Assembly: GCF_015832195.1 (NCBI RefSeq)
Contig: NC_052033.1
Span: forward strand, 2,480,001 to 2,544,000
Reading direction: 5' to 3'
DNA length: 64,000 bases
Origin: Motacilla alba alba
Lineage: Eukaryota > Chordata > Aves > Passeriformes > Motacillidae
In this document: positions 21,336-32,545 of the stretch, piece by piece
Layout: each line of letters starts with the position of its first letter
Numbering within the stretch: the stretch's first letter is position 1
Notes under the pieces: model-generated
Databases searched by the model: none
What the model saw: only the letters and a program-made list of their open reading frames with translations
What the model was told of the DNA's origin: nothing
Position numbers and translations under genes: made by a program

Positions 21336-21590
21336 TTCCCTTCCCTTCCCTTCCCTTCCCTTCCCTTCCCTTCCCTTCCCTTCCCTTCCCTTCCCTTCCC
21401 TTCCCTTCCCTTCCCTTCCCTTCCCTTCCCTTCCCTTCCCTTCCCTTCCCTTCCCTTCCCTTCCCTTCCCTTCCCTTCCCTTCCCTTCCCTTCCCTTCCC
21501 TTCCCTTCCCTTCCCTTCCCTTCCCTTCCCTTCCCTTCCCTTCCCTTCCCTTCCCTTCCCTTCCCTTCCCTTCCCTTCCCTTCCCTTCCC
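21336..21590 (+). repeat. (TTCCC)51 perfect pentanucleotide array
   Basis: 255 bases of uninterrupted TTCCC, 51 copies, with no substitution seen. The minus strand is (GGGAA)n, which is all-purine and has a G-triplet every 5 bases. Three minus frames stay open through it as Gly-Lys-Glu-Arg-type repeats, an artefact. The exact copy number in an assembly of such an array is unreliable. Confidence 0.98.
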
Positions 21591-24099
21591 GGGACTGCCT
21601 GAGCCCACCATGCAGCTTCTTGAACAGAAAGCTTTTCCAAGCAGCTCTGTGGGGGGAAAAAGACCTGAATGCAGCTGAAAACATTTCTTGGTCGCTCCTG
21701 TGGTCTGTGTTTTCTCTTGTCCTTTGTTTTGATGATAGAATTCATCCTTTTTTGATGACAAGAATCACCTCCTGGGGTGTGGGGCTGACAGTGCTCCTGC
21801 TGGCCCAGCCCAGCTGGTGCCCTGCTGTGATCTGGAGGGGCAGGGATGCCATCCCCTTCCATGCCCCAGTGTGCCCTCAGGGCTGCATTGTCCCAGTCTC
21901 CAGCAGCTCAGCCATGCCCAGGTCCTCGATGACACAAGGTCCAGATCTGTGTTCTTTCCTGTATCCTTAAGATAAACATGTCCTTCACTGTATCACCTAC
22001 TCCATCATACACTCCTATCAAATGAGCCTTGCTGGCTCGTAAATTACTGTGCAAACCATTCCAAACAATAAAGGCAATTTTACTTACTGAACCATTAAAT
22101 TTACATACTTAAATTAGACTCAACCAGACGTTGAGAGGGGACGTCTCGCGGCCAGACAAACAATGAATTTAGGGAAAGAGCTGCCTTGTACTTCCCCACC
22201 TCTCACATGAAATTAATGAGGTGCTTCAATTTAATCATCATTAAAATTACATCTTTATTTAGTTACTTAGCAGAGTTTGACTCACTGCGTGGCGTGGAAC
22301 ACGAGGTAATGCCTGGGACATCAGCCCTTCCACCAAGGGAGGCAGGGGAGGCCCATCTCCCCAAAATGCCCTCACACCCACTGCAGCCAGAGCAGGCACG
22401 CCTGCCCTGATCCCAAACCACTCTCCAGGGCTTGTCATTAAGGTTAGACCATGACAGAAGAGAAACAGCAAGATAAGTTGAGGAAATCAGGATTAGTTTA
22501 GGATGGGTTTGAGGCAGGCAAACACAGCCACGTTATTCTTTAGACAACGCCAACAAACAGGGAGCTCTTGCAGCATAATCAAAGTTCAGTGCATGTGACA
22601 GGGAGAAACTCCTCAGAAAAGCAGAGTTTGGAGCAAAGGCTCAGTGAAATGGAGACAGAGAGACAAGGCACCTGCTCTTGTGTGCAGTTCGTTTTGCACT
22701 TGCTCCCACACACACAACTGACTCATCTCAGGATGCTCCTGGGCAGTCTCAGGGTGTTGCAGACCATGTCTGGTTGTCACCTGTCCCTGTTTGTCCCAGG
22801 GGTGCAGCACTCAGCCCTGTGAGAGCTCACAGCCCATAAACCCTGCTCAGGAAGGGCTCCCACAGCCACAGGCACTCACTTTGCCACCAGAAACTCACCA
22901 AGAAGTGACAGGGATTTCTGGGGACAGCAGCAAAGCCTGTAAGGGTCTGTGGGGACAAAGGAGGGCTCAGACAGAGGGGACAGGCTGCACATTTGAGAGG
23001 ATTCAATGCCTGGGGACCTGCTGCCTCTGCAGAACTGAAGATCATGTAAGAAAGCAGAATAAAGAGATTACAGAGCCTGTGGAAGTGCTGTAGAGGAAAC
23101 CAGTCCCCGCTGTACTGGACATAACACATGCACGGAGTAAGAGATGGAAATCTTCCAAAGCAGGAGCCCAGTGAGAAACGTTGTTGTTCTCCCAAGTTCA
23201 CTCAGGATGTCAGAGCCTTGGTGAGGTCTTCCTCAAAATCAGCAATGGGCTACAACAACACAGATCTTTTTGTCACTCGGAAATATTTTCATCCCAAGAG
23301 TCTGATTCTGTGCTCCCCACCTGGGCTGTGGAGCTCAGTGATCTCAGTGGCCTCACCCCGGTCTGGTGCTGATGAGAATGAGCAAAACTAGACCTTACTG
23401 AGTTCCCTGTGAAGACATGAAACCCTGGGAATCCCCACGGATACCCACAGCTCTGCATGGAGCAGCATGCCCACGTTGCTTCCCTCTGAAAGTCTGTGCT
23501 TCTCTTTGACTCATTTGATCACTCTTGCTCCAGCAGCAAATGGAAATGGGCTCCCAACAAGCCCAGACTGTGGATAATGCTAACTGGGGGAATGGCAGAA
23601 ACTTTGATTTGCTTGGCTGCAAACACTGGCTGTGTGTTCAGCTGCTTTCTGCGAGCTCTGCTTTCCCTTTGATGCCTGTACAAGTCCTGCACTGGCAGAT
23701 GTGTGCCACCCTGCACCACAGTGAGCAGCTAGAGCAGCTCAGTCCCCAAAACCACAGCTCAGGCAGGGTGTGGGGGCTTTGTTTGGCATCTCCTTTGGGG
23801 AGCATCTTCCCTCAGACAGGCAGGATAAATATCAGTTATGTACAGCAGGAAGCAGCACTCGCACCTGAAAGCTTGCTGCATTAGAAAAGAGAAGAAAAAA
23901 AAATGCCCACAAAAGAGTAAACATCAAACTGCCAACTGCTTTTTACCTTCTGTAAATCAAAATACACTCTGGAAGTAAAACCTCCCAAATTACACCAGGC
24001 GAGATGAAACATTAACCCACCAGGAGTGGGGATGGCAGTGGCAGGGATGCACAGGCTGGAGCCAGAGCCACAGTTTGTCTACATTAAAAATGCAACATC
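21591..24099. other. Unique noncoding DNA
   Basis: No gene or dispersed repeat was recognised. 22000-22300 is repeat-free and AT-rich, resembling conserved noncoding sequence but without proof. Other short frames lack domains. Confidence 0.5.
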
Positions 24100-24620
24100 A
24101 GCAGAGGTGTCTGAAAGAGTCATTTATCAACTCCTGGATTAGAGAGACATCTTAAAGTAAGTGCACCATTTATACGCACATATGCACAAATTGTCTGCCC
24201 TCTTTGTGCCTTGGAAAGTTCTCTCCAGTCCTCTGGGTAAATGTAGGGCCACAATGACATTAGGCATGGAAAATAGGAACCTTGCTCATGGTAACAGGAG
24301 GTACAATTCATGTGAGCAGCCGGGATGGAAAGTAATCTAATGTTGCAATTTCAGAGAAACAATATAGAGTCGCTCACATACATCATGATTAATGGCTGGA
24401 TACCATAGTGTGAAAACCATTTAAAAAATGGCATTTTTGTCACTGACAATGTTACACGTATAGTAAAGGTCATACATGATAAGAGCATTATCCATATTTC
24501 TTCTGCAAACATGCTTAACCTTGTAGAGCACAATTCCCTGGAAGATTGGTGATCCATCTCCAGCTGCAAACTGCGCTCTTCAGAACCTGAGAGGGCCAAT
24601 TTTACATTTATATCATTCCC
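24100..24620. promoter_or_regulatory. Candidate conserved noncoding block
   Basis: Repeat-free, CpG-poor, evenly mixed sequence with dispersed octamer-like and TAAT-containing words and little internal repetition, unlike the neighbouring degenerate DNA. A minus-strand frame of 251 codons (25106 to 24351) ends inside it, but its C-terminal part translates AT-rich sequence and has no recognised domain. Regulatory status is a guess from texture only. Confidence 0.25.
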
Positions 24621-25224
24621 GTCCACACACAGGCAGGCACTGGGAAGCCTGCATGAGCCCTTCCAAGCAGAAAAGGATTGGAAACGTTTCACAGCAGCAC
24701 CTCCTCGGGGCTCTCCTCCCTCCACCTTGTCTCCTGCTGGCACCTGACACCTGAGCTGATGCTGGGTCCTTGCTGAAGTCATGCTGGGAACATTTTCCTG
24801 TGAATCCCCTCTCCAAAGTCTACTTGAGGAGCCCCCTTGGCACCTTCTGGCCACAGGGAGGTCCCAGCAGTGGGTGCACACTCCCAGTGGGGCTGTCTCT
24901 GTTACCTGGCAGTGCTCAAACAGCAGGAAAGGGGCAGCTGGTGACCGGCTGTGTCTGCAGGGAAGTCTCAACCCACTCAAGGATGACCTGGGAGGAAATC
25001 TGAGATGAGTCCCACAGACCACACATTTATCTTCTGGAAAGTTGCATTTTAAACACACAGATCTGCCAAAGGGTTGGCTCAGCCCGTGGAAGAGAGTGGG
25101 ATTCACCTACCAGGTGTATCAATTTGGGTAAAACCCAGTCTGACACAGCCCCACACACTGTGTGGAGCCCTCAGGGCTTGTCAGAATTGTTACAGAAAGA
25201 GCCCGACCCCATCCTAGATCCATA
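24621..25224. other. Unique noncoding DNA
   Basis: Contains the 5' half of the minus open frame 25106-24351 and overlapping plus frames of similar length. No domain was recognised, so I call no gene. Confidence 0.45.
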
Positions 25225-25317
25225 CTCATGGGATGGTTTGGTTTGGAAGGGATTTTAAAGCTCATCTTGTCCCAGTCTCCACTACCCATGGGCAGACACC
25301 TCAGCTGGTTGTGAGTT
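25225..25317 (-). mobile_element. CR1 LINE 3' tail, minus strand
   Basis: Plus-strand GGATGGTTTGGTTTGGAAGG, then GATTTTAAAGCTCATCTTGT and CTACCCATGGGCAGACACC, is the reverse complement of the CR1 3' end. It ends close to the family E LTR that follows. Confidence 0.85.
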
Positions 25318-25343
25318 CATTCCTCACACAGGGCACCACCAAA

Positions 25344-25924
25344 TGTTGGGGTTTGGTTTCTTTTTTTGCTTCTGTTGAGGTTGGGATTGAAGTTCTCAAG
25401 ATGATATTTCATGTTTAGGCTCAGGTGTTTATTATTTCTTATCTATATTATAGTTTCACATGGTGTGAGTTTTGTAGTATTTAATAATATGGTACAAAAT
25501 GGTTCACTATTTTTTTTAACAAGGCTTTTTAAGGCTAAACAATCTAATTAAGAAATGACACCTAAATTATTTTTACTTTTAACTTAGTAACTAATTTTTC
25601 TTGTCTCATAATGTGGACTTTTTTGTCTAATTACAAAACACCACCCAAACCCATGAAGAAGAAGGTGAAGAAGAAGGACTAGCTACCACCCTAAAACATC
25701 TGTCTTAGTTTTACAGATATTACTATTTTCTAAAACCTTAAACTCCAAGTTTTCCACCCTGTGATATTGCACACTCTTATTCAGACTATACCCTCACAAT
25801 CCTAGTGTTATCAATCAGTTTTGGAAGCCTTCTCCATGGCCTTAGGTCAAATATAGTATTTTCTTGTGGGTCTGTGCCTTTCAGCACAGAAAGTTTGAAA
25901 TTCTCAGCATCCAAAATTCTAACA
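25344..25924 (-). mobile_element. Family E LTR, copy 1
   Basis: Minus-strand LTR of about 581 bp. It starts on minus TGTTAGAATTTTGGATGC and ends CCCCAACA. It aligns along most of its length with 59884-60449 and more weakly with 32028-32545. Shared landmarks are the AGCATCCA end, a TGATATTGCACAC word, a run of GAAGAAG triplets (plus 25655-25680) and a TGTTTATTATTTCTTA segment (plus 25427-25442) that holds the AATAAA signal on minus. No clean target duplication was found (ACCAAA left, ACCTCC right). Confidence 0.85.
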
Positions 25925-25930
25925 ACCTCC

Positions 25931-28799
25931 ACTAGGCCAGGTTGCTCAATGCCCCATCCAAGCCAAGCCTGAGCAGTCCTCCCTGCCCACGTTTGTGTGA
26001 GCATTCCCTGCTGGGTCACACCTTTCCCTGTCCACCCTGCCAGGGTCCTTTCCCTGCTGGTACTGAGCTCTCCTGATCAACCTCAGCTCCAGCTGCAATT
26101 CAGAGTTGTGCTCTGCACTAACCAGATCTTAAAGGCATTGTATGAAAATTTCATTATTCCTACAGCAAACAAACCCCTGCCTGAAACAAATATACGTGTA
26201 GTGAGATGCAGTGCAGATAAAGCTTGTTGCACTGGGTTAGACTCCAGTTTAAAGCACCTCTTCAGGGGTGGGTACCAGGACAGGGGCTCTGCTCACTGGT
26301 GCTGTTTCCCTTCAGCAGGGCACAAACACGAAAATGTGCCACAGCAGCCCCTGGGGCAGGCTAAGCAGCAATGCAGCCCAGAGCCCTGCATGCTGGATCT
26401 CTGCTAACAAACAATCTCCACCATAGAAGCGCAGGGATGCTGTTAAACCTTGCTGGAGCAGGGTGAGTGCGAGTTCAGAGGCTGCAGGCAGGATCTGCCC
26501 CCATCCCCAGCTCCCTGCTCCCCAGCAGATCTGCCCTCCTTTGCAGAGGAGAACATGATCTCACTCCAGAGGAATTTCCTCTGTGGGAGACACTGGAAAA
26601 CTGCTCTGGTGCCTTGTGACCACCTCCTGGAGCAGAGCCTTCCCCCCAGCCGGCTGCCAGATGGGGCTGGAGCACCCCAAGGCATTCAGGGGGTGACCAC
26701 ATTGGTGGGTGTCACCGCCAGCCCAGGGATTTGTGCTTTGCTTGGAAAAGTGCGACCCCAGATCTCCTGACCGTGTGTCCCCAGCAGCTGGCAGGGCTCA
26801 GCCCCTCACACAGCCCAGGGTAGAGGGGAGGGCTGGAGGGGATGGAGGGGACAAGGGGACATTTCCACTCTGGCATTTGCAGCTTGTCAGTTCAGCTCGT
26901 GCTTTCTTATGTGAGCAGCACAGTGAAGGCTTCCCACTGCGCCCAGGGTGGGAAAGCTTTTCCCCAGAGTAGTTTGCAAAGACTGGCTGGACCAAATTAT
27001 TCTTCTCATCATGAATGCCTCTCTCTGAGCCACCTTAGCCATGCAGATACTCAAATGTTATTAATATGAATGAATGCATCTTGTCTCGGGGTGTCTCGTG
27101 GTAGAAGCCATTTCAGAAACACTGGGAGGGTGGAGGGAAGGAGAGAATACAATCAAGCAGCCCTGGTTGCATCTGTCCTATTCCTCAGATGACAATTTCC
27201 CTCTCCCAAGAGCACCACAGACTAGAGGCACTCACAGATTATACATCATTCAGTCTTTTGCTTTGCAAAATTAGCTTTCTTAGCAAGGAAACAAAGGATT
27301 TGCTGTATTGGATCAGGCTAGCGACGTTGCTGCTGCTGCATCCAAGCTCTGGCACTTAAGAAACACGGCAGCTCTCCCTCCTCTGGCTGTGCTGGCCAAG
27401 TCCCTGCCTGGGGAGCTGCATACACAGGCAGAGATTGCTTCCAGATTGCCACAAAAATTCATCTGATGCTCAGTAGCAGGTAGTTTAACTTCTCTCCTAA
27501 TTTTGTCATCTTACAGACCCACAAATGGCCAACATTATTTAGTCCTTTTAAAAACTCAGCCAGAACGTTTATCTCAATAAGTGCCTTCGGCGCTGCCCTC
27601 CATAAAGCTGACTGCATACCACATAAAAGGAGGGGTTCTTTTTACTCCTTCAGAATTTACTGGCCTGCACGGTTTACTTTACAGCTGTTAATACAATGAA
27701 AGCTTTTGTGAGCAGAGGATGGTGCTGGGGAGCGGGGCAGGAGCTCGCAGAGGAGAAGGATAACAGTCTGTGCCTAATGCAGGGCTCCACATGCCCAGCC
27801 CGACGGGAGGACCATAACTCACAACACATTTAATGGCACAGGCGAGGAGAGGGACTGCTGAGCATTCCCCAGAGGGTCACACACAGCCATTCCCACCAGC
27901 TCTGGCAGCGGGGGATGGAGCAGGGAGGCTTCTCTGGGAAGGCAGCAGCAGCTTTTAATCCTTCCCATCCTATGCAAAGGAGGGATGGAGGGGGCTGCTG
28001 CCTGCGGAGCCTGCAGCTCCCCGTGGAGCCAGGGAGAAGAGTTCACAGCCAGGGAGAAATATTAACGGTGATGCAGAGCAGTGCGTCTGCAAACACGGGC
28101 TGAGCGACCTGGGAAATGCCAGCGTCTGACACGGCAGCAACAGCCTCCTTTCTGCTGACCTTTAACTCCTCCTGGCCCAAACCAGAGCACTCCAGGCACG
28201 CCGCTGTGTTTTACAAAGCCTCGGATCAAACACGCAGCCCAAGGCATGGAGAAGAGGCTGCTTTGGGGATGAGCAGCCGTGGCTGTGCAGCAGCAGCTTT
28301 GCCTCACTCATCCTGGAGATGCTGGCACTGAGGTGGCACTGGGAGCATCCCTTCTCCTCCACAGGTCTGCTCCAGGGGCTCCCTGGCTGCAGCACTTGGA
28401 GTAAGGGAAGGAAACCTTCCCAGCCCACACGGACGGGAAAAATCGGTGTTTCCAAAAGGCACAAATCCAATCTCTGGGGCAAACCCGGTGTCCTGGCTCT
28501 TTGGGAGTGCTGCACATCCCTGTGCAAAAGGCAGGGCGGTTGTTTGGAATGGGTGAGAGCCCTTGTGCCCACACAACCCCCAATCACACAGCTCCACATG
28601 GGCAGCACCAGCTCCACAGGGACACACGGGAGGGTGTGCAGGAAAATCCCAAAATCCCGGAGCCCTTGGAGCGCTCTGTGCTCAGGCGTGTGGTGACACA
28701 CACACTCTGTGAGCCTGCCCGGGCCTCCACGTGCATTTTCCAGCAGCTCCATCCTCCCCACAAACCCAGAGTTAACTGCTGAGAGTGCTCTCTGCCATC
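25931..28799. other. Unique noncoding DNA
   Basis: No gene or repeat was recognised. 27480-27680 is AT-rich and repeat-free. 27720-28780 is GC-richer with overlapping chance frames, the longest being 222 codons on minus (28830-28162) with no domain. Confidence 0.5.
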
Positions 28800-29110
28800 T
28801 TTTGTGAGCCGGGAAGCAGGAACGCTGCATAAATCATTATTCTTGCTAATTACCAGGAAACATCAAACAAGACAAGCATTTTACTCCTCATCACTGAATT
28901 TTGTTATGCTAATTAGAGTTGTATAAGCTGTTGCTATTAAACCTGGAGAGTCAGAAAAACATTTGCATTAATACCCACAAAGCTGCATCAAAACCTAGTT
29001 ATTAGTATTTCAATGAGGTTCAGGTTACAGGGAAGCTGCTGCCATTTCAGGGGCTGGTTTGTTGTTTTTAAATCCTGCTGTGAGAGAAAATATAAATAAA
29101 TGCAGGGTGA
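28800..29110. promoter_or_regulatory. Candidate conserved noncoding block
   Basis: AT-rich, repeat-free DNA with CTAATTA/GCTAATTA-type homeodomain cores (for example near 28846 and 28909). The texture resembles developmental enhancers. No alignment is available, so confidence is low. Confidence 0.25.
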
Positions 29111-29950
29111 GGCCTCATGCAGACAATACTCCTTTTATATGGGGAATTAAAAAAAAATAAGGCAACTTTGATCAGGAGGGGATATAGAAGTGAGGGGGAG
29201 AGAGGGAAGGCAGAGCAGTCAGAGATTTTGGTGCACTGCACATGGGGCTGCTCAGCCAGGGGCTGCACCCACTGTGGATGCCAGGCTGGGAGCTGCTTTT
29301 TGGGTTTCTGAGTGGCTGCTGCTCCCAGGCACTTTGCTTGATCTGAGTGGTTTGGGTTTGACTCTTGGGAAGGCAGCTGGGAGGAGGAGCTGGCTCCTGC
29401 CTGCCTCCATGAAAATCACCTGAGTTTGCCTTCTCCTACTCCTTGTGCATCCCACTGACACCAGGAGGATGGGGGGCAGCATTTCTGGGTGCCAAAACAC
29501 ACACACCAAGCCACACATCTGAACTTTGTGGGGAACCAACTCCGTAACAGGAATTGGCAATTCCTTCTTTTTAGTGCCAATCACAGCAGCCGAGTGTTTC
29601 ATCTGAGGATCTCACAGCACTTCAGAAAGGCAAGTTATTCCCCCATGTGCCCCTTTAATACAACAATTATCACCATTTGATGCATCAAATACATCTGAAA
29701 AAATTAGGGGAGTCCAAACAGGCAGCGTGGGAGCAAGGGAAGGGTATTTTATCCCCTGAGGCCTGAGTGCTGGAGTTTCATTTTGGTGAGCTGTTCACAA
29801 AGGCACACTCATATTGGTGATTTCCATCATGTGGACGTGCTCATGTTGAGCTCACATGAGGTTGCAGCAAACCTTGTCCTGCACTGGGAGGCTGTGACAT
29901 GGTCATACACAACAGAGGGAACCCCTGGGGCAAGGAGATGGGGTGGGATC
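29111..29950. other. Unique noncoding DNA
   Basis: Nothing was recognised. It leads into tandem repeats. Confidence 0.5.
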
Positions 29951-30081
29951 CAGTTGGGAGCATCCTTATCCCAGAAAATGCCAGAAACTGCCAGAAACTG
30001 CCAGAAAATGCCAGAAAATGTGGGGGAAGGAGCTGTAGTGTAATTCAGGTTGGGAGCATCCTTACCCCAGAAAATTCCAGG
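29951..30081 (+). repeat. 10-bp tandem repeat and flanking duplicated words
   Basis: Five copies of a 10-bp unit (CCAGAAAATG or CCAGAAACTG) at 29971-30020. A preceding word GTTGGGAGCATCCTTA (from 29953) recurs about 95 bp later, from 30048, again followed by CCCCAGAAAAT, showing a local duplication of the whole segment. Confidence 0.9.
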
Positions 30082-30126
30082 TTGTTTGACCTGGGTGAGA
30101 GGCATTGTCCTTCTGTCCAGACACTT

Positions 30127-31480
30127 GGATGGATGGATGGATGATAGATGGATGGATAATGGATGATGGATGGATGGATGGATGGATGATGGATGGATGG
30201 ATAATGGATGATGGATGGATGATGGATGGATGGATGGATGATGGATGGATAATGGATGATGGATGGATGGATGGATGGATGATGGATGGATGGATAATGG
30301 ATGATGGATGGATGATGGATGATGGATGGATGGATGGATGGATGGATGGATGGATGGATGGATGGATGGATGGTGGATGGGTGGATGGATGGATGGGTGG
30401 GTGGATGGATGGATGGGTGGATGGATGGATGGGTGGATGGATGGGTGGATGGATGATGGATGGATGGATGATGGATGGATGAATGGATGGACGGATGATG
30501 GATGGATGGATGATGGATGGATGGATGATGGATGGATGGATGGATGGATGGATGGATGGATGATGGATGGATGGATGGTGGATGGGTGGATGGATGATGG
30601 ATGGATGGATGATGGATGGATGGATGATGGATGGATGATGGATGGATGGATGATGGATGGATGATGGGTGGATGGATGGATGGATGGATGGATGGGTGGA
30701 TCATGGATGGATGGATGATGGATGGATGGATGATGGATGGATGGATGGATGGATGGATGGATGGATGGATGGATGGATGATGGATGGATGGATGGGTGGA
30801 TGGATGGATGGATGATGGATGGATGGATGGATGGATGGGTGGATGGATGGATGATAGATGGTTGGATGGATGATGGATGGATGGATGATGGATGGATGGG
30901 TGGATGGATGGATGGATGGGTGGATGGATGGATGATGGATGGATGGATGGATGATGGATGGATGGATGGATGGATGGATGGATGATGGATGGATGGATGA
31001 TGGATGGACGGATGATGGATGGATGGATGGATGATGGATGGATGGATGGATGATGGATGGATGATGGATGGATGGATGATGGATGGATGGATGATGGATG
31101 GATGGATGGATGATGGGTGGATGGATGGATGGATGGATGGATGGGTGGATGATGGATGGATGGATGATGGATGGATGGATGATGGATGGATGGATGGATG
31201 GATGGATGATGGATGGATGGATGGATGGATGGGTGGATGGGTGGATGGATGGTGGATGGATGGGTGGGTGGATGGATGGATGATGGATGGATGGATGATG
31301 GGTGGATGGATGGATGGATGGGTGGATGATGGGTGGATGGATGATGGATGATGGATGGATGGATGATGGATGGATGATGGATGGATGGATGATGGATGAT
31401 GGGTGGATGATGGATGGATGGATGGATGGATGGATGGATGGATGGATGATGGATGGGTGGATGGATGGGTGGATGGATGG
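30127..31480 (+). repeat. 1.35 kb (GGAT)n array with GAT interruptions
   Basis: The whole interval is built of GGAT/TGGA tetranucleotides interrupted by 3-bp GAT steps (GGATGATGGATGG) and by GGGTGGAT variants. Interruptions are non-random, giving recurring 15-20 bp words. Long minus-strand frames (up to 610 codons including flanks, 31659-29827) of His/Pro/Ser/Ile, and plus frames of Met/Asp/Gly/Trp, exist only because of the repeat. Confidence 0.98.
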
Positions 31481-32027
31481 ACAAATGAACTCCATCCATT
31501 TGCAGGTTCCCCAGCCCCTTGGCTCAAACCACACCCATCCCTTTGCTGGCATTTATTCTCCAGTAAGGAGCAGACCCTATTGACAGCTGGGTGCAGCTTA
31601 AAGAACACATCTGAGCTGTCTCTGTGACCCAGGTGCTGTTCTATTGATGGGGAGGACAAATTATCTGTTTTTAGTGTCCATTTGTCAGATTGCTGGAGAG
31701 GGAGAGCCCCTCAGTCTGTCACTGTATATTTCTATCAAAGAAATAAAAAAAATCCTTAAGGAACGAGAGGTCTGTGTTGCCTTTTCCCTTGCTGGTGGGA
31801 AGCTCAGGTGAACTGAGCAGTGCTGTGCCTCGCTGATGATGAATTGTGGTGGCAGTGCCAGTGCTCCATCATTCTGCTGATGTGGAGGAAGGTGGATGCA
31901 CAGCAGGGGCCATCCAACACCTGCCTGTGCTGGCCCTGAGCTCTGGGATGGTCCTGGTGGGGTTCCCAGCCCAGGGCCGTGTCCTCTCCCCCAGCACAGA
32001 GCCCATCACATATGGGCTTCTCTGGGG
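31481..32027. other. Unique noncoding DNA
   Basis: An AATAAA occurs at about 31741 in AT-rich sequence, with nothing upstream that looks like an exon. No gene was called. Confidence 0.45.
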
Positions 32028-32545
32028 CTGGATTGAAGGCACTCGAGAGAGTGGTTCATGTTCAGACTCAGGTGTTTATTGTTTCTTGTCAGTGAAACAG
32101 CCTCACAACCATGAGTTCTGCAGCCTTTCATTAGCAAGGAACAAAATGGCTAAAAATCTCTTGGTACAAGGTCTTTTAAGACTAAACTATCCAATTAAGA
32201 ACTGACACCTGGATTATTTCCCCTTTTAACCCAATAACTGATCCCAAAGAGCCCCAGTGGGGACTTTTCTGCCCAATTACAAAATGCCACCCAAACCCAT
32301 GGAGAAGGAGGAAGAAGAAGCATGAAGAAGAAACCCAGGATGACACCCTGTGCTCATCTTGCTGCCATCCACAACATACTAAAAATGCCAAAACCTCAAT
32401 TTCTCACCCAGTGATACACCTACACTGCTCTCTATAATCCATTTCACACTGTTGTGGGTTCCAGTCTATCTTGAAGCCCAGGAAACTTTCTCCATGAATG
32501 AGGGTCAGAGTCAGTGCTCCCCTGGGGGTCGGGGCAGCCCAGAGC
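32028..32545 (-). mobile_element. Family E LTR, copy 2, degraded
   Basis: It aligns with 25344-25924 and 59884-60449 through TTCATGTTCAGACTCAGGTG, TTTAAGACTAAACTATCC, the AATTACAAAATGCCACCCA segment, a GAAGAAG run (about 32310-32332) and CTCCCCTGGGGGTC. It is more diverged than the other two and lacks recognisable ends on either side. The AATAAA of the other copies has decayed to a TGTTTATTGTTTCTTG context. Confidence 0.75.

Noticed and set aside
21250..21862. Three overlapping Gly-Lys-Glu-Arg frames
   Set aside because: Translation of (GGGAA)n; the flanks are unrelated unique DNA.
30127..31480. CRISPR-like or satellite array
   Set aside because: Pure short tetranucleotide slippage without unique spacers, in a vertebrate genome.
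29827..31659. 610-codon His/Pro/Ser/Ile frame and reciprocal Met/Asp/Gly/Trp frames
   Set aside because: Entirely a translation of the (GGAT)n array.
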